Positions 30,079-38,392 of a stretch of DNA of 64,000 nt are shown piece by piece. The DNA comes from Polynucleobacter ibericus (GTDB lineage: Bacteria > Pseudomonadota > Gammaproteobacteria > Burkholderiales > Burkholderiaceae). The notes under the pieces are model-generated. The model was not told the origin of the DNA and made no database searches. It worked only from the letters and a program-made list of their open reading frames with translations. Numbering within the stretch: the first letter of the stretch is position 1; every line of letters begins with the position of its first letter. Location of the stretch: NCBI RefSeq assembly GCF_018687955.1, contig NZ_CP061309.1, positions 1,720,007-1,784,006 of the forward strand. The letters are read 5' to 3'. The translations under genes were made by a program, and so were the position numbers.

Positions 30079-30720
30079 ATGCAGTTAAAGCCTCAGCACA
30101 TCAAACTTAGCATTGGCCGCGCACTATTACGCCTACTGCCTTTGATTTTAATGGGGGCGCTCACGCTAGCAACTTTTTGGCTTGTACAAAAAAATACTCC
30201 GCCAGAAAAATCCCCTTTAGAACGCGTACGCCTCCATGAGCCAGACTACACCATTAAAAATGGTGCCCTCTCGGCACTAAATGAATTAGGCAATACTAAA
30301 TATCGAATTCTGGGTGTAAAAGTAACTCACTACGATGATGACGCCTCAATCGATATCCTTACGCCACGCATGCGCTTATTTCAAGCTGAAAAGGCGCCAG
30401 TAACCGTCAAGTCAGATACTGGGCATCTTGATGGCGATCTCACCATTTTGGATTTATACGATAACGCCAGCATCTTTCGTCCAGCACAAGAGGCAACAGC
30501 ATCACAGCCAGCCACTCTAAGAATGCTGGCAAGCTCAAGCTATTTCAAAGTATTGATTAACGATGACATTATTGAAACTGATAGACCGATTACCCTTGAG
30601 CAAGGGATGTCGATCATGAAATCTACCGATGGCGGTATTTTTAACAATGTCGAGCAAAGTATGGTGCTGAGCGGTCATGTTAAGGGACGTATTGAGCGTG
30701 CCCCACGGAGTAACCCATAA
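30079..30720 (+). CDS. lptC: LPS export system protein LptC
   Basis: Bitopic inner-membrane protein that receives LPS from LptBFG and passes it to LptA. The 213-residue product has a short cytoplasmic N-terminus, one membrane helix at about 15-35 (LLPLILMGALTLATFWLV), and a periplasmic beta-jellyroll (PDYTIKNGALSALNELGN, IDILTPRMRLFQ, GHLDGDLTILDLYDNASI). Sequence identity to enteric LptC is low, as is common, but position between kdsC and lptA is diagnostic. The lptA start follows one base after its stop. Confidence 0.92.
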   Translation: MQLKPQHIKLSIGRALLRLLPLILMGALTLATFWLVQKNTPPEKSPLERVRLHEPDYTIKNGALSALNELGNTKYRILGVKVTHYDDDASIDILTPRMRLFQAEKAPVTVKSDTGHLDGDLTILDLYDNASIFRPAQEATASQPATLRMLASSSYFKVLINDDIIETDRPITLEQGMSIMKSTDGGIFNNVEQSMVLSGHVKGRIERAPRSNP

Positions 30721-30721
30721 A

Positions 30722-31294
30722 ATGCCGTCGATCAAGTACTGGCTCACCCATTTAGCGCTATTTATTTTCACAGCATTTGGACTGACTACGACTTTTTCAG
30801 CGCATGCAGAAAAAGCAGATCAAGATAAACCGGTCATCCTAGAGGCAGAGAAAGTTTCTGTAAACGATGTAAAGCAAGTCTATGATCTCAATGGTCAAGT
30901 GTTGCTGATTAAGGGCAGCATTATTGTCACCGGCGAAGATGGACACATTGTTGTAGACCCTCAGGGTTATGAGTTTGTCGATGTCATTGGTACGACCGAA
31001 GCAGTCGCTAGCTTTAGGCAACGTCGCGAAGGTATTGCAGATGAGTTCATGCAAGGCCGCGGTACACAAGTGACTTATGATGCCAAGACAGAATTCCTAA
31101 CCTTGACTGGAGATGCTAGCCTCAAGCGCTTACTCAATATGCAAATGCTCGATCAATTAAAGGGCTGGAAAATTGAGTACGATGATGTAAAGCAGTACTA
31201 TCAAGTCATTCCTCCCAAAGATGCAAAGCCGGATGATTTACCCCTAGCCAGAGCCATCCTTTCACCAAGACGAAAAGCAACCCTAGAGAAATGA
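30722..31294 (+). CDS. lptA: LPS transport periplasmic protein LptA
   Basis: Forms the periplasmic beta-jellyroll bridge that carries LPS to the outer membrane. The 190-residue product starts [13 protein letters not shown], with a signal peptide cleaved probably after FSAHA. The OstA-type repeat region follows: [22 protein letters not shown], where the pattern of a beta strand and turn recurs, and [23 protein letters not shown]. The ATG at 30722 is chosen over an upstream non-ATG start, since it gives a clean signal peptide and abuts the lptC stop. Its TGA overlaps the lptB ATG in an ATGA junction. Confidence 0.93.
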   Translation: MPSIKYWLTHLALFIFTAFGLTTTFSAHAEKADQDKPVILEAEKVSVNDVKQVYDLNGQVLLIKGSIIVTGEDGHIVVDPQGYEFVDVIGTTEAVASFRQRREGIADEFMQGRGTQVTYDAKTEFLTLTGDASLKRLLNMQMLDQLKGWKIEYDDVKQYYQVIPPKDAKPDDLPLARAILSPRRKATLEK

Positions 31295-32058
31295 CAGCGG
31301 AATTAGCCCAAATTAATAATGCGCCAACACTAAGCGCTCATAACTTACAAAAACGCTATGGCTCAAGAACGGTAGTCCGGGATGTATCCGTTCAGGTGAG
31401 ATGTGGCGAAGTCGTTGGATTATTAGGGCCAAATGGAGCAGGTAAAACCACTTCGTTTTACATGATTGTTGGACTTGTCCCGCTCGATGGCGGCAATATT
31501 ATTTTGGACGGCGCTGATATTACGCACCTCCCGATTCATGAGCGCGCGCGCATGGGTCTGTCTTATTTGCCACAAGAAGCTTCGGTATTTAGAAAGCTGA
31601 ATGTAGCCGAAAATATCCAGGCTGTACTCGAACTCCAAGTTCAAGGTGGCAGGGCCCTCAGCAAGGCTGAGATTGCCAACCGACTAGATGAACTCTTGGG
31701 TGAACTCCAAATTAGCCATCTACGCAATAACCCCGCCCTTTCCTTATCAGGCGGTGAGCGTAGACGTGTTGAGATCGCCAGAGCCCTAGCCTCCCAACCA
31801 AAATTCATCTTGCTAGACGAACCTTTTGCAGGCGTTGACCCTATTGCCGTTGGGGAAATTCAACGGATTGTGCGCTTCTTGCGAGACCGGCAAATTGGTG
31901 TGTTAATCACCGACCATAATGTCCGCGAAACCCTTGGCATCTGTGATCATGCTTACATCATCAGCGAGGGTAGTGTATTAGCTGAAGGGAAACCAGAGCA
32001 GATTATTCAGAACGATGCAGTCAGAAGAGTCTATCTGGGCGAAAACTTCAGGATGTAA
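31291..32058 (+). CDS. lptB: LPS export ABC transporter ATP-binding protein LptB
   Basis: Cytoplasmic ATPase that drives LPS extraction with LptFG. The 255-residue product has Walker [10 protein letters not shown], the LptB-type Q-loop and [18 protein letters not shown], signature [17 protein letters not shown], Walker [14 protein letters not shown] and the switch histidine in [10 protein letters not shown]. It starts in an ATGA overlap with lptA, implying translational coupling. In most betaproteobacteria rpoN comes next; here 193 non-coding bases and then hpf follow. Confidence 0.97.
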   Translation: MTAELAQINNAPTLSAHNLQKRYGSRTVVRDVSVQVRCGEVVGLLGPNGAGKTTSFYMIVGLVPLDGGNIILDGADITHLPIHERARMGLSYLPQEASVFRKLNVAENIQAVLELQVQGGRALSKAEIANRLDELLGELQISHLRNNPALSLSGGERRRVEIARALASQPKFILLDEPFAGVDPIAVGEIQRIVRFLRDRQIGVLITDHNVRETLGICDHAYIISEGSVLAEGKPEQIIQNDAVRRVYLGENFRM

Positions 32059-32251
32059 GCCAGGCAGGGCTTCCTGCTTGTAATGTAATAAATATTGCAT
32101 TTCCCTCTTGGTTTTCGGCAAATTCGCTGATACGCTGGAGGCTCATGGTTTATTTTCCAAAAAAAACAGCATTAAAAATTTCAGGGGCTTGCTGCGCACC
32201 CCGGGCATGATTATGCGCACGCATCTATAGCATCTATAAAAGGAGTCGCTA
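32059..32251 (+). other. 193-base gap between lptB and hpf where rpoN is usually found
   Basis: No open frame of useful length and no sigma-54 motif can be read here. The sequence has an AT-rich middle, a weak GGGG...CCCC pairing near 32184-32202, and a 9-base tandem repeat GCATCTATA (32221-32229 and 32230-32238) whose second copy contributes to a TATAAA that may be the -10 of hpf. The rpoN gene has apparently been lost or moved. Confidence 0.6.
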
Positions 32252-32575
32252 ATGAATTTAAAAATTAATAGCCGTCATGTGGAAGTTACCCCTGCCATGC
32301 GCTCTCATCTCGAGGCGGGGCTAGCCAAAATTCGTAAGCACTTCGACCACGTTATTGATGCATCGGCTTTTCTGGTGGTAGATAAAGCCAAAGAAAAGGA
32401 TCTTCGCCAAAGCGCTGAGATCACCATTCACCTGAAGGGAAAGGATTTATTCGCTGAAGCACATAACGCTGACCTCTATCACGCTATGGATGCAGTGGTT
32501 GATAAACTAGAGCGTCAGGTTGTTAAACACAAAGAAAAGATTCAGGATCATCACCACGAAAAGCATTTTGAGTGA
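32252..32575 (+). CDS. hpf: ribosome hibernation promoting factor, short form
   Basis: Binds the decoding centre of the 30S subunit and promotes inactive 100S dimers in slow growth. The 107-residue product is one S30AE domain (MNLKINSRHVEVTPAMRSHL, DLYHAMDAVVDKLERQVVKHKEK) and lacks the long C-terminal dimerisation domain of Gram-positive HPF. It is preceded by a good ribosome binding site AGGAG. Gene order hpf-ptsN-hprK-rapZ matches the betaproteobacterial version of the rpoN locus, minus rpoN itself. Confidence 0.94.
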   Translation: MNLKINSRHVEVTPAMRSHLEAGLAKIRKHFDHVIDASAFLVVDKAKEKDLRQSAEITIHLKGKDLFAEAHNADLYHAMDAVVDKLERQVVKHKEKIQDHHHEKHFE

Positions 32576-32608
32576 TCTAGCGCGTCAGGACACCTATAAT
32601 CAATTCAC

Positions 32609-33070
32609 ATGAACGCCCTGACCAATCTTTTTACTCCCGACTGCATTGCATTAGACGTCCCTGCTAAAAACCGGGCTGATGCATTTGCAGCCGCCGGAGG
32701 ACTATTCGCCAAACAAACCGGTATTGAGGCAAGCTCAGTAGTGGAGTTCCTCAATGCTCGGGAAGATTTGGGATCTACCGCTCTTGGTGCTGGTGTTGCT
32801 ATTCCGCATGGTCGAGTAAAAGGACTGAAACAACCCAGCATCGCTTTTATGAGGTTACAAGGCCCCATTGAGTTTGCAGCTCCAGACGGTGAGGCGGTAT
32901 CCATCCTCATTTTCTTGTTGGTTCCCGAAAAGGCGACACAACAACATCTAGAAATTCTGTCATCCATTGCGCAGCTTTTGTCAGATGCAGATACCCGACA
33001 GACTTTGTCATCTGCAGCGGACTCTCAAAAAGTTTGTGAACTCTTACAAAACTGGGGTACAACAAAATGA
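32609..33070 (+). CDS. ptsN: PTS IIA-like nitrogen regulatory protein PtsN
   Basis: EIIA component of the PTS-Ntr phosphorelay, which adjusts potassium transport and other functions in response to nitrogen and carbon state. The 153-residue product has the phospho-acceptor His67 in [12 protein letters not shown] and the family segment [19 protein letters not shown] at 32595-32600 lies just before the start, perhaps an internal promoter. The stop overlaps the hprK start as ATGA. Its usual genetic partner rpoN is absent upstream, so the regulatory link implied by the name may not apply. Confidence 0.95.
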   Translation: MNALTNLFTPDCIALDVPAKNRADAFAAAGGLFAKQTGIEASSVVEFLNAREDLGSTALGAGVAIPHGRVKGLKQPSIAFMRLQGPIEFAAPDGEAVSILIFLLVPEKATQQHLEILSSIAQLLSDADTRQTLSSAADSQKVCELLQNWGTTK

Positions 33071-34053
33071 CTCAGCCATTACTCCTAGATGGAGTAACTG
33101 CTCAGCAGGTTTTTGATGACAACGTTTCAGAGTTAAAGCTTTCCTGGATCGGCGGCCTTGAAGGTGCTGATCGAACCTTCCCGCCTGAGGCGGTAATAGC
33201 AGCAGCCGCCAGCTCAGATTTGGTAGGTCACCTGAACCTCATTCATCCAAGCCGGATTCAAATCTTTGGTGAGCAAGAAGTTGACTATCACGCAGCCCTA
33301 GATCCGAAGCAAAAACAAGAGCAAATTGCTAGCTTGATCTCCAAAACGCCTCCTTGTGTCATCGTGGCCGATGGCAAAAATGCAGATCCAGACTTGCAAC
33401 TGTTCTGCCAGCGTTCATCAACACCGCTATTTACTACTGCAATTTCTGCTGCAGAGGTAATTGATCATTTACGCACTTACCTAACCAAAATTGGCGCACC
33501 TCAAATTACGATGCATGGCGTCTTTATGGACATCCTCGGCTTAGGGGTGCTTCTTACCGGCGAATCTGGTCTAGGCAAAAGTGAGTTGGGTCTTGAGTTA
33601 ATTTCTCGCGGGCATGGTCTGGTTGCCGATGATGCGGTTGATTTTGCACGCCTTGGACCTGATTACATTGAAGGTCGCTGTCCTGTAATTTTGCGTAACC
33701 TCCTCGAGGTTCGCGGATTAGGTTTACTGGATATTCGCACGATCTTTGGTGAAACCGCAGTTCGCCGCAAATTAAAACTCCGTCTTATCGTACAACTGGT
33801 CCGTAGAACTGATGGTGAATTTGAACGTTTACCCCTTGAAGCTCAGCACATCGATGTGCTCGGCATTCCAATTCGTACTGTCAAAATTCAAGTGGCCGCA
33901 GGTCGTAACTTAGCCGTACTTGTTGAAGCGGCTGTCCGCAATACGATTTTGCAATTGCGCGGCATTGACACCTTGAAAGAATTCATCGAGCGTCAACGTC
34001 TTCAAATGAATGCAGAGGCTGATGCCATCAAGTCACAAGGTCGACTGCTTTAA
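33067..34053 (+). CDS. hprK: HPr kinase/phosphorylase
   Basis: Phosphorylates and dephosphorylates a regulatory serine on HPr-type proteins. The 328-residue product has a degenerate N-terminal half and a C-terminal catalytic half with Walker [13 protein letters not shown], the following [10 protein letters not shown] and the HprK signature [15 protein letters not shown]. In proteobacteria without a full sugar PTS it works with the PTS-Ntr type HPr. It is coupled to ptsN by a four-base overlap and is followed by rapZ after three bases. Length (about 310-330) is normal. Confidence 0.96.
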   Translation: MTQPLLLDGVTAQQVFDDNVSELKLSWIGGLEGADRTFPPEAVIAAAASSDLVGHLNLIHPSRIQIFGEQEVDYHAALDPKQKQEQIASLISKTPPCVIVADGKNADPDLQLFCQRSSTPLFTTAISAAEVIDHLRTYLTKIGAPQITMHGVFMDILGLGVLLTGESGLGKSELGLELISRGHGLVADDAVDFARLGPDYIEGRCPVILRNLLEVRGLGLLDIRTIFGETAVRRKLKLRLIVQLVRRTDGEFERLPLEAQHIDVLGIPIRTVKIQVAAGRNLAVLVEAAVRNTILQLRGIDTLKEFIERQRLQMNAEADAIKSQGRLL

Positions 34054-34056
34054 GCC

Positions 34057-34947
34057 ATGCAAATTAATCTGATTACCGGAATCTCAGGCTCAGGTAAATC
34101 GGTAGCCCTGAGGGCTTTTGAGGATGCAGGTTACGACTGTGTCGATAACCTTCCTGTTTCTCTTTTGGAAAGCCTTATTTCCACCCTTCAAAAAGAGCAG
34201 TGTGAGCAGGTTGCGGTAGCGATAGATGCTCGACGAGGTCAATCGATTGCAAATCTACCGTCTATTCTTGAGAACTTACGCAAACATCATCAAGTCAGAG
34301 TGGTGTTTCTAAACGCAGATACCAATACATTGGTCCAACGCTTCTCAGAGACACGTCGACGACACCCCTTGTCAACCAATGTCAAGCAATCTCAGTCAGC
34401 AACCTTGATTGAGGCAATTGATAAAGAACGTAATTTATTAGAGCCATTGCGGGCCCAAGCCCACAGTATTGATACCAGCAATCTACCCGCTCATGCACTA
34501 CGTTCCTGGATTCAAGACCTCCTCAAAGATAAGCCAGTAGGTCTCACAGTTGTTTTCGAATCGTTTGGCTTTAAAAAAGGTGTTCCCAGTGAAGCAGACT
34601 TGGTCTTTGATGTACGTTGTCTACCAAATCCTCACTATGACAAAGCATTAAGGCCGCTCACCGGTAATGACAAACCCGTTAAAGAGTTCTTAGAAAAAAT
34701 TCCGGAAGTCATAGGCATGGAAGCCGACATTACGGAATTTATAAACAAGTGGCTACCCCATTACATTGCTGACGGCCGCAGCTATTTAACCGTTGCTGTA
34801 GGTTGTACAGGCGGTCAGCATCGCTCAGTCTATTTAGTAAATCGCCTCAGCGAACACTTCCGCGCCCAAAAAGATCTCATGAATTTGCAGCTGAATTTTT
34901 TAGATCGTCACCGCGAACTAGACTCAATCCCTGCAACAAAAGCTTAA
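34057..34947 (+). CDS. rapZ: RNase adapter protein RapZ (YvcJ family)
   Basis: Nucleotide-binding protein; in E. coli it delivers the GlmZ sRNA to RNase E and senses glucosamine-6-phosphate. The 296-residue product has Walker A GISGSGKSVAL near the start, a Walker B region, and the conserved C-terminal VGCTGGQHRSVYLVNRL. No GlmZ/GlmY gene is seen in the window and the sRNA system is typical of enterics, so the partner here is unknown. The last 71 bases overlap the 3' end of the convergent mutY gene. Confidence 0.94.
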   Translation: MQINLITGISGSGKSVALRAFEDAGYDCVDNLPVSLLESLISTLQKEQCEQVAVAIDARRGQSIANLPSILENLRKHHQVRVVFLNADTNTLVQRFSETRRRHPLSTNVKQSQSATLIEAIDKERNLLEPLRAQAHSIDTSNLPAHALRSWIQDLLKDKPVGLTVVFESFGFKKGVPSEADLVFDVRCLPNPHYDKALRPLTGNDKPVKEFLEKIPEVIGMEADITEFINKWLPHYIADGRSYLTVAVGCTGGQHRSVYLVNRLSEHFRAQKDLMNLQLNFLDRHRELDSIPATKA

Positions 34948-36037
34948 TCGGCTGGGGTAAGCCATAGCGCCCTAGCTGGCTTAAGGGCACCCATCTCAAA
35001 TCTGGATTTAAAAACGTCAACTCTTTTGCAGAGCTTGCCTGCCAAATCTGCATCCATAAACGCCGATGCGTAAAGACATGCTTAATTTCTTCTAACCGCT
35101 TTATAGAGGTGCAAGCCTTTGTCAGTACTGCACCCTTCTCATTGGGCAGTGTAGCGGCGAATAACTCCGGTGAGCCGATCTCAGCAGCTTGTGCAATCGA
35201 TGCTCTGGGTATCCATGGCCCCTCTGGTAAAGACCAAAGACCGCCCCAAATGGCTTTACTTGGGCGCTTTTGCAATAAAACAGAATTACCACAACGCATC
35301 AGTAGCATATTGCAATCAAATTCTGGAGATTTGGCCTTCTTTACTTTTTGCGGAAGCAAAAGAACTTGATCACTTAAATTAGCTTGGCAGTCTTTTGTAA
35401 ATGGGCATTTCTTTTCAGCGCCTAAGCAAACTGGTTTTCGTGACGTACACCAAGTGGCACCAAAGTCCATTAACGCTTGCGTATACACCGGCATATCAGC
35501 AGGTTTATTTGGCAACAAATCTATTGCTAAGGCCCATAGACGGTCGTTGATCCCTTTATCCTGTATCGCACCATCAATCGCAAATAGTCGCGCCAGAATA
35601 CGCTTGACGTTGGCATCCAAAATGGGTGCTCGCTCATGAAAAGCAAAAGCAGCGATAGCACCAGCGGTGCTACGCCCAATACCCTTTAATTGCTCAAGCA
35701 AAAGAGGGTCACTGGGAAACTGACCGCCAAACTCTGTCATGACTTGTTTGGCGCAAGCATGTAAATTTCTGGCACGCGAGTAATAGCCTAAACCGGCCCA
35801 CTCAGCGAGCACCTCATCCACATCAGCAGCGGCTAATTTTTTAACCGTTGGAAATCGCTTCATGAAACGGGGATAGCGCTCAAGCACAGTAGCTACCTGA
35901 GTTTGTTGCAACATGATTTCAGAAACCCACACTGCGTACGGATCACGATTACCCTGCCACGGCAATCCTGAGCGCCCACTGACACCATGCCAAGCGATCA
36001 ACTTTTGTGCAAAAGTATTGATCAGCGTTTTTGACAT
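34877..36037 (-). CDS. mutY: A/G-specific adenine glycosylase MutY
   Basis: Removes adenine mispaired with 8-oxoguanine. The 386-residue product has the helix-hairpin-helix LKGIGRSTAGAIAAFAF followed by the catalytic aspartate in PILDANVKRILARL, and a C-terminal Nudix-like 8-oxoG recognition domain. The [4Fe-4S] ligand set reads Cys-x6-Cys-x6-Cys-x5-Cys (CTSRKPVC...CPFTKDC), whereas the usual spacing has x2 in the middle, so the loop carries four extra residues. The C-terminus is extended into the convergent rapZ gene by 71 bases. The start codon overlaps the mutM stop by 16 bases. Confidence 0.95.
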   Translation of the reverse strand: MSKTLINTFAQKLIAWHGVSGRSGLPWQGNRDPYAVWVSEIMLQQTQVATVLERYPRFMKRFPTVKKLAAADVDEVLAEWAGLGYYSRARNLHACAKQVMTEFGGQFPSDPLLLEQLKGIGRSTAGAIAAFAFHERAPILDANVKRILARLFAIDGAIQDKGINDRLWALAIDLLPNKPADMPVYTQALMDFGATWCTSRKPVCLGAEKKCPFTKDCQANLSDQVLLLPQKVKKAKSPEFDCNMLLMRCGNSVLLQKRPSKAIWGGLWSLPEGPWIPRASIAQAAEIGSPELFAATLPNEKGAVLTKACTSIKRLEEIKHVFTHRRLWMQIWQASSAKELTFLNPDLRWVPLSQLGRYGLPQPIKLLLQGLSLVRGDDLKNSAANS

Positions 36038-36858
36038 TGGGGACAGAAGTACGTGGAGCGTTGACCCTGCACTATTTGACTGATAGGCGTTTTACATACT
36101 TTGCATGGCAAACCTTTACGGTCATAGACTTTGGTCTGAACCATGAAGTGACCAGGGTCGCCATCGCTATTGACGAAATCTTTTAATGAACTGCCGCCGG
36201 CATCGATTGCTTTTTTTAGTATCAATCTCACTGCCTTTGCTAGACGTGAGCATTGCGGTCGTGTGAGCTTGCCTGCTGCCTTTGCTGGATGAATGCCTGC
36301 CTCAAATAAACTTTCGGAACAATAAATATTACCGACGCCGACAACTGCTTGCCCCGCTAAGAGAAACTGCTTCACAGCAATGCTGCGTTTGCGTGAAGCT
36401 TGATACAAAATTTCTGTGCCCAACTCACCAGAAAATTCGGGGGAAAAAGGCTCCACTCCAAGCTTTTGCAAAAGCGTAAATTTTTCAATAGGGCCTTTTG
36501 ACTTAGCATGCCACAAGACAGCGCCAAATTTTCTAGGATCATGCAAACGTAAACTCAACTTACCAAACTCTAGCGTGACCCGATCATGCGTCTTGAGAGA
36601 ATCAGTGCTAGGAAGCACTCGCAGGGTTCCCGTCATCCCCAGGTGTACCAGCAAATAGCCCGTATCCATTTCTAGCAAAAGATACTTCCCGCGCCTCTCA
36701 ATGGCATGTACTTGTTGTCCGGGTAAGGCTTTTACCAGGCTGATAGGGACAGGCCAACGCAAGCGACCATCAATAATCTTGACGGCACTGACCTTACGCC
36801 CCTCAAGATGGGGGGCGATTCCTAATCGGGTGACCTCTACTTCTGGAAGTTCTGGCAT
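36022..36858 (-). CDS. mutM: formamidopyrimidine-DNA glycosylase MutM (Fpg)
   Basis: Excises 8-oxoguanine and formamidopyrimidines and cleaves the abasic site. The 278-residue product begins MPELPEVEVTRLG, with the catalytic Pro after Met removal and the Glu next to it. It has the helix-two-turn-helix segment VGVGNIYCSESLFEAGIHP and ends in a zinc finger with Cys-x2-Cys and Cys-x2-Cys pairs (CKVCKTP and CPQCQKR). It precedes mutY with overlapping ends, placing the two arms of the 8-oxoG defence in one transcript. Confidence 0.97.
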   Translation of the reverse strand: MPELPEVEVTRLGIAPHLEGRKVSAVKIIDGRLRWPVPISLVKALPGQQVHAIERRGKYLLLEMDTGYLLVHLGMTGTLRVLPSTDSLKTHDRVTLEFGKLSLRLHDPRKFGAVLWHAKSKGPIEKFTLLQKLGVEPFSPEFSGELGTEILYQASRKRSIAVKQFLLAGQAVVGVGNIYCSESLFEAGIHPAKAAGKLTRPQCSRLAKAVRLILKKAIDAGGSSLKDFVNSDGDPGHFMVQTKVYDRKGLPCKVCKTPISQIVQGQRSTYFCPQCQKR

Positions 36859-36893
36859 AAATGGATTGTAGATTCGCGGATTAGAATGTGCTT

Positions 36894-38381
36894 ATGAGTA
36901 AATTCATACTGAAACCTCTTTTAAAGGGGTTATTCCTGGCGACCTTGGCTGGTGGAGTCATTTCATCAAGTCATGCTCAAACCCAGCCAAATGGCATGCA
37001 AACGGGTGAAGCCGTCTTTGAAGTGCTTGCCTCCGAAATCGCCCTGCAGCGAGGTGAGGCTGGCTTAGCCTTCAATACCTACCTAGAGATGGCGCGTCAA
37101 TATAAAGATCCTAGATTGGCCCAAAGAGCCATGGAGATAGCGATCACAGGTGGCTCCCCCGATTTAGCCATGCAAGCAGCAAAGACTTGGGATGAACTCT
37201 CTCCTGCAGCAGATTCAAAACCCAAAGAGGTCTTAGTAACGCTATTGATCTTGAGCAATCGCTGGTCCGAAGCAATCAAGCCAGCGATTGCTTTGTTACA
37301 CCAACAAACTCCCGCGCAACAAGAAAATACGCTCTTACAATTGCAGGCATTGCTCGCCAAAGCAAAAGATGAGTCTGATGCCTTACGCGCTTTCTATGAA
37401 ATCGCATCTACCGTCAAGATTTCACCGAAAGATCCTGGTCTACTTTATACCTACGCCATGTCTGCTGAAAAAGCAGGTCGCATTGATGTGATGGAAAAAA
37501 CCTTGCGAGATATTTTGCGCAAGAACCCAAATGATGTGAACTCTCTGAATGCTCTTGGCTATTCCTTGGCAGATCGTAACGTGAAGCTGCCAGAAGCATT
37601 TGCGTTGATAAGCAAAGCGCATCAATTGTCACCAAAAGATGGTTTTATTTTAGATAGCTTGGGCTGGGTAAATTTCCGACTTGGCAAAAACGAACTAGCG
37701 CTAGAACAATTACGACAAGCGTTTGCAATAAAACCAGAAGCAGACATTGCAGCCCACATTGGTGAAGTGTTGTGGGTGATGAACCGTCAAACCCAAGCAG
37801 AGGAGATATGGCGTCAAGGGCAAAAATTAGACGCCAATAATCCAACGCTTAAAGAAACTTTAAAACGTCTAAAACCGGATTGGGCACGAGACGATCAAGT
37901 GGCTAAGGGCTCTTGGGATGGTCGCTTTGCTGTCAAGGTAACCGGTCTGACTGAAGCCCAAAACCAAGGGGGTTCTGGTGGTTTTACCTTGACCCAAGAA
38001 GCATTAAAAGATGTTTTAGAAATTCGCAATCCCATGGGTGGCTCAATTGCAAAAATTACCGTCATGCCAGGCGAAGCAACCCTTGAAAGTGATGGCAAGG
38101 TAGTTACTGCAGTGGATGCAGATACCTTGGTACAAAACGCCTTAGGACTTCCACTACCAGCGCGTGGACTCTCTAATTGGCTAAGAGGTGAAGTACGCCC
38201 CGGAGGCGAAGCAAGCATTGATAGAAACGCACAGGGTCAAGTAAAAAAGATCAGTCAGGATGGTTGGGACCTAGCATATACATGGAGTAATACCAATCAC
38301 CTTGAAAAACTCATCATGACCCGTAGTTCAAACATCGGTTCGATTGATATTCGACTCGTGTTTGATCGTCCGAATGACTGA
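36894..38381 (+). CDS. TPR protein fused to a C-terminal LolB-like domain
   Basis: Product of 495 residues with a signal peptide (MSKFILKPLL..., cleavage probably after SSHA), a tetratricopeptide region at about 35-330 (NDVNSLNALGYSLADRNV; KDGFILDSLGWVNFRLGK), and from about 340 a domain like LolB, the outer-membrane lipoprotein receptor. Shared features with E. coli LolB include EIRNPMGGSIAKITVMPG, where Met381 aligns with the protruding-loop Leu68, and LGLPLPARGLSNWLRG. The region precedes ispE, where separate TPR and lolB genes are normal in Burkholderiales. There is no lipobox cysteine, so the LolB part would not be lipid-anchored. The ATG at 36894 is preferred over GTG at 36888. Confidence 0.82.
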   Translation: MSKFILKPLLKGLFLATLAGGVISSSHAQTQPNGMQTGEAVFEVLASEIALQRGEAGLAFNTYLEMARQYKDPRLAQRAMEIAITGGSPDLAMQAAKTWDELSPAADSKPKEVLVTLLILSNRWSEAIKPAIALLHQQTPAQQENTLLQLQALLAKAKDESDALRAFYEIASTVKISPKDPGLLYTYAMSAEKAGRIDVMEKTLRDILRKNPNDVNSLNALGYSLADRNVKLPEAFALISKAHQLSPKDGFILDSLGWVNFRLGKNELALEQLRQAFAIKPEADIAAHIGEVLWVMNRQTQAEEIWRQGQKLDANNPTLKETLKRLKPDWARDDQVAKGSWDGRFAVKVTGLTEAQNQGGSGGFTLTQEALKDVLEIRNPMGGSIAKITVMPGEATLESDGKVVTAVDADTLVQNALGLPLPARGLSNWLRGEVRPGGEASIDRNAQGQVKKISQDGWDLAYTWSNTNHLEKLIMTRSSNIGSIDIRLVFDRPND

Positions 38382-38392
38382 GTAAAGTAATA

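Noticed and set aside
32059-32251. Possible rpoN pseudogene remnant between lptB and hpf
   Set aside because: No stretch translates to a sigma-54 motif such as the RpoN box; only the absence of the gene can be stated.
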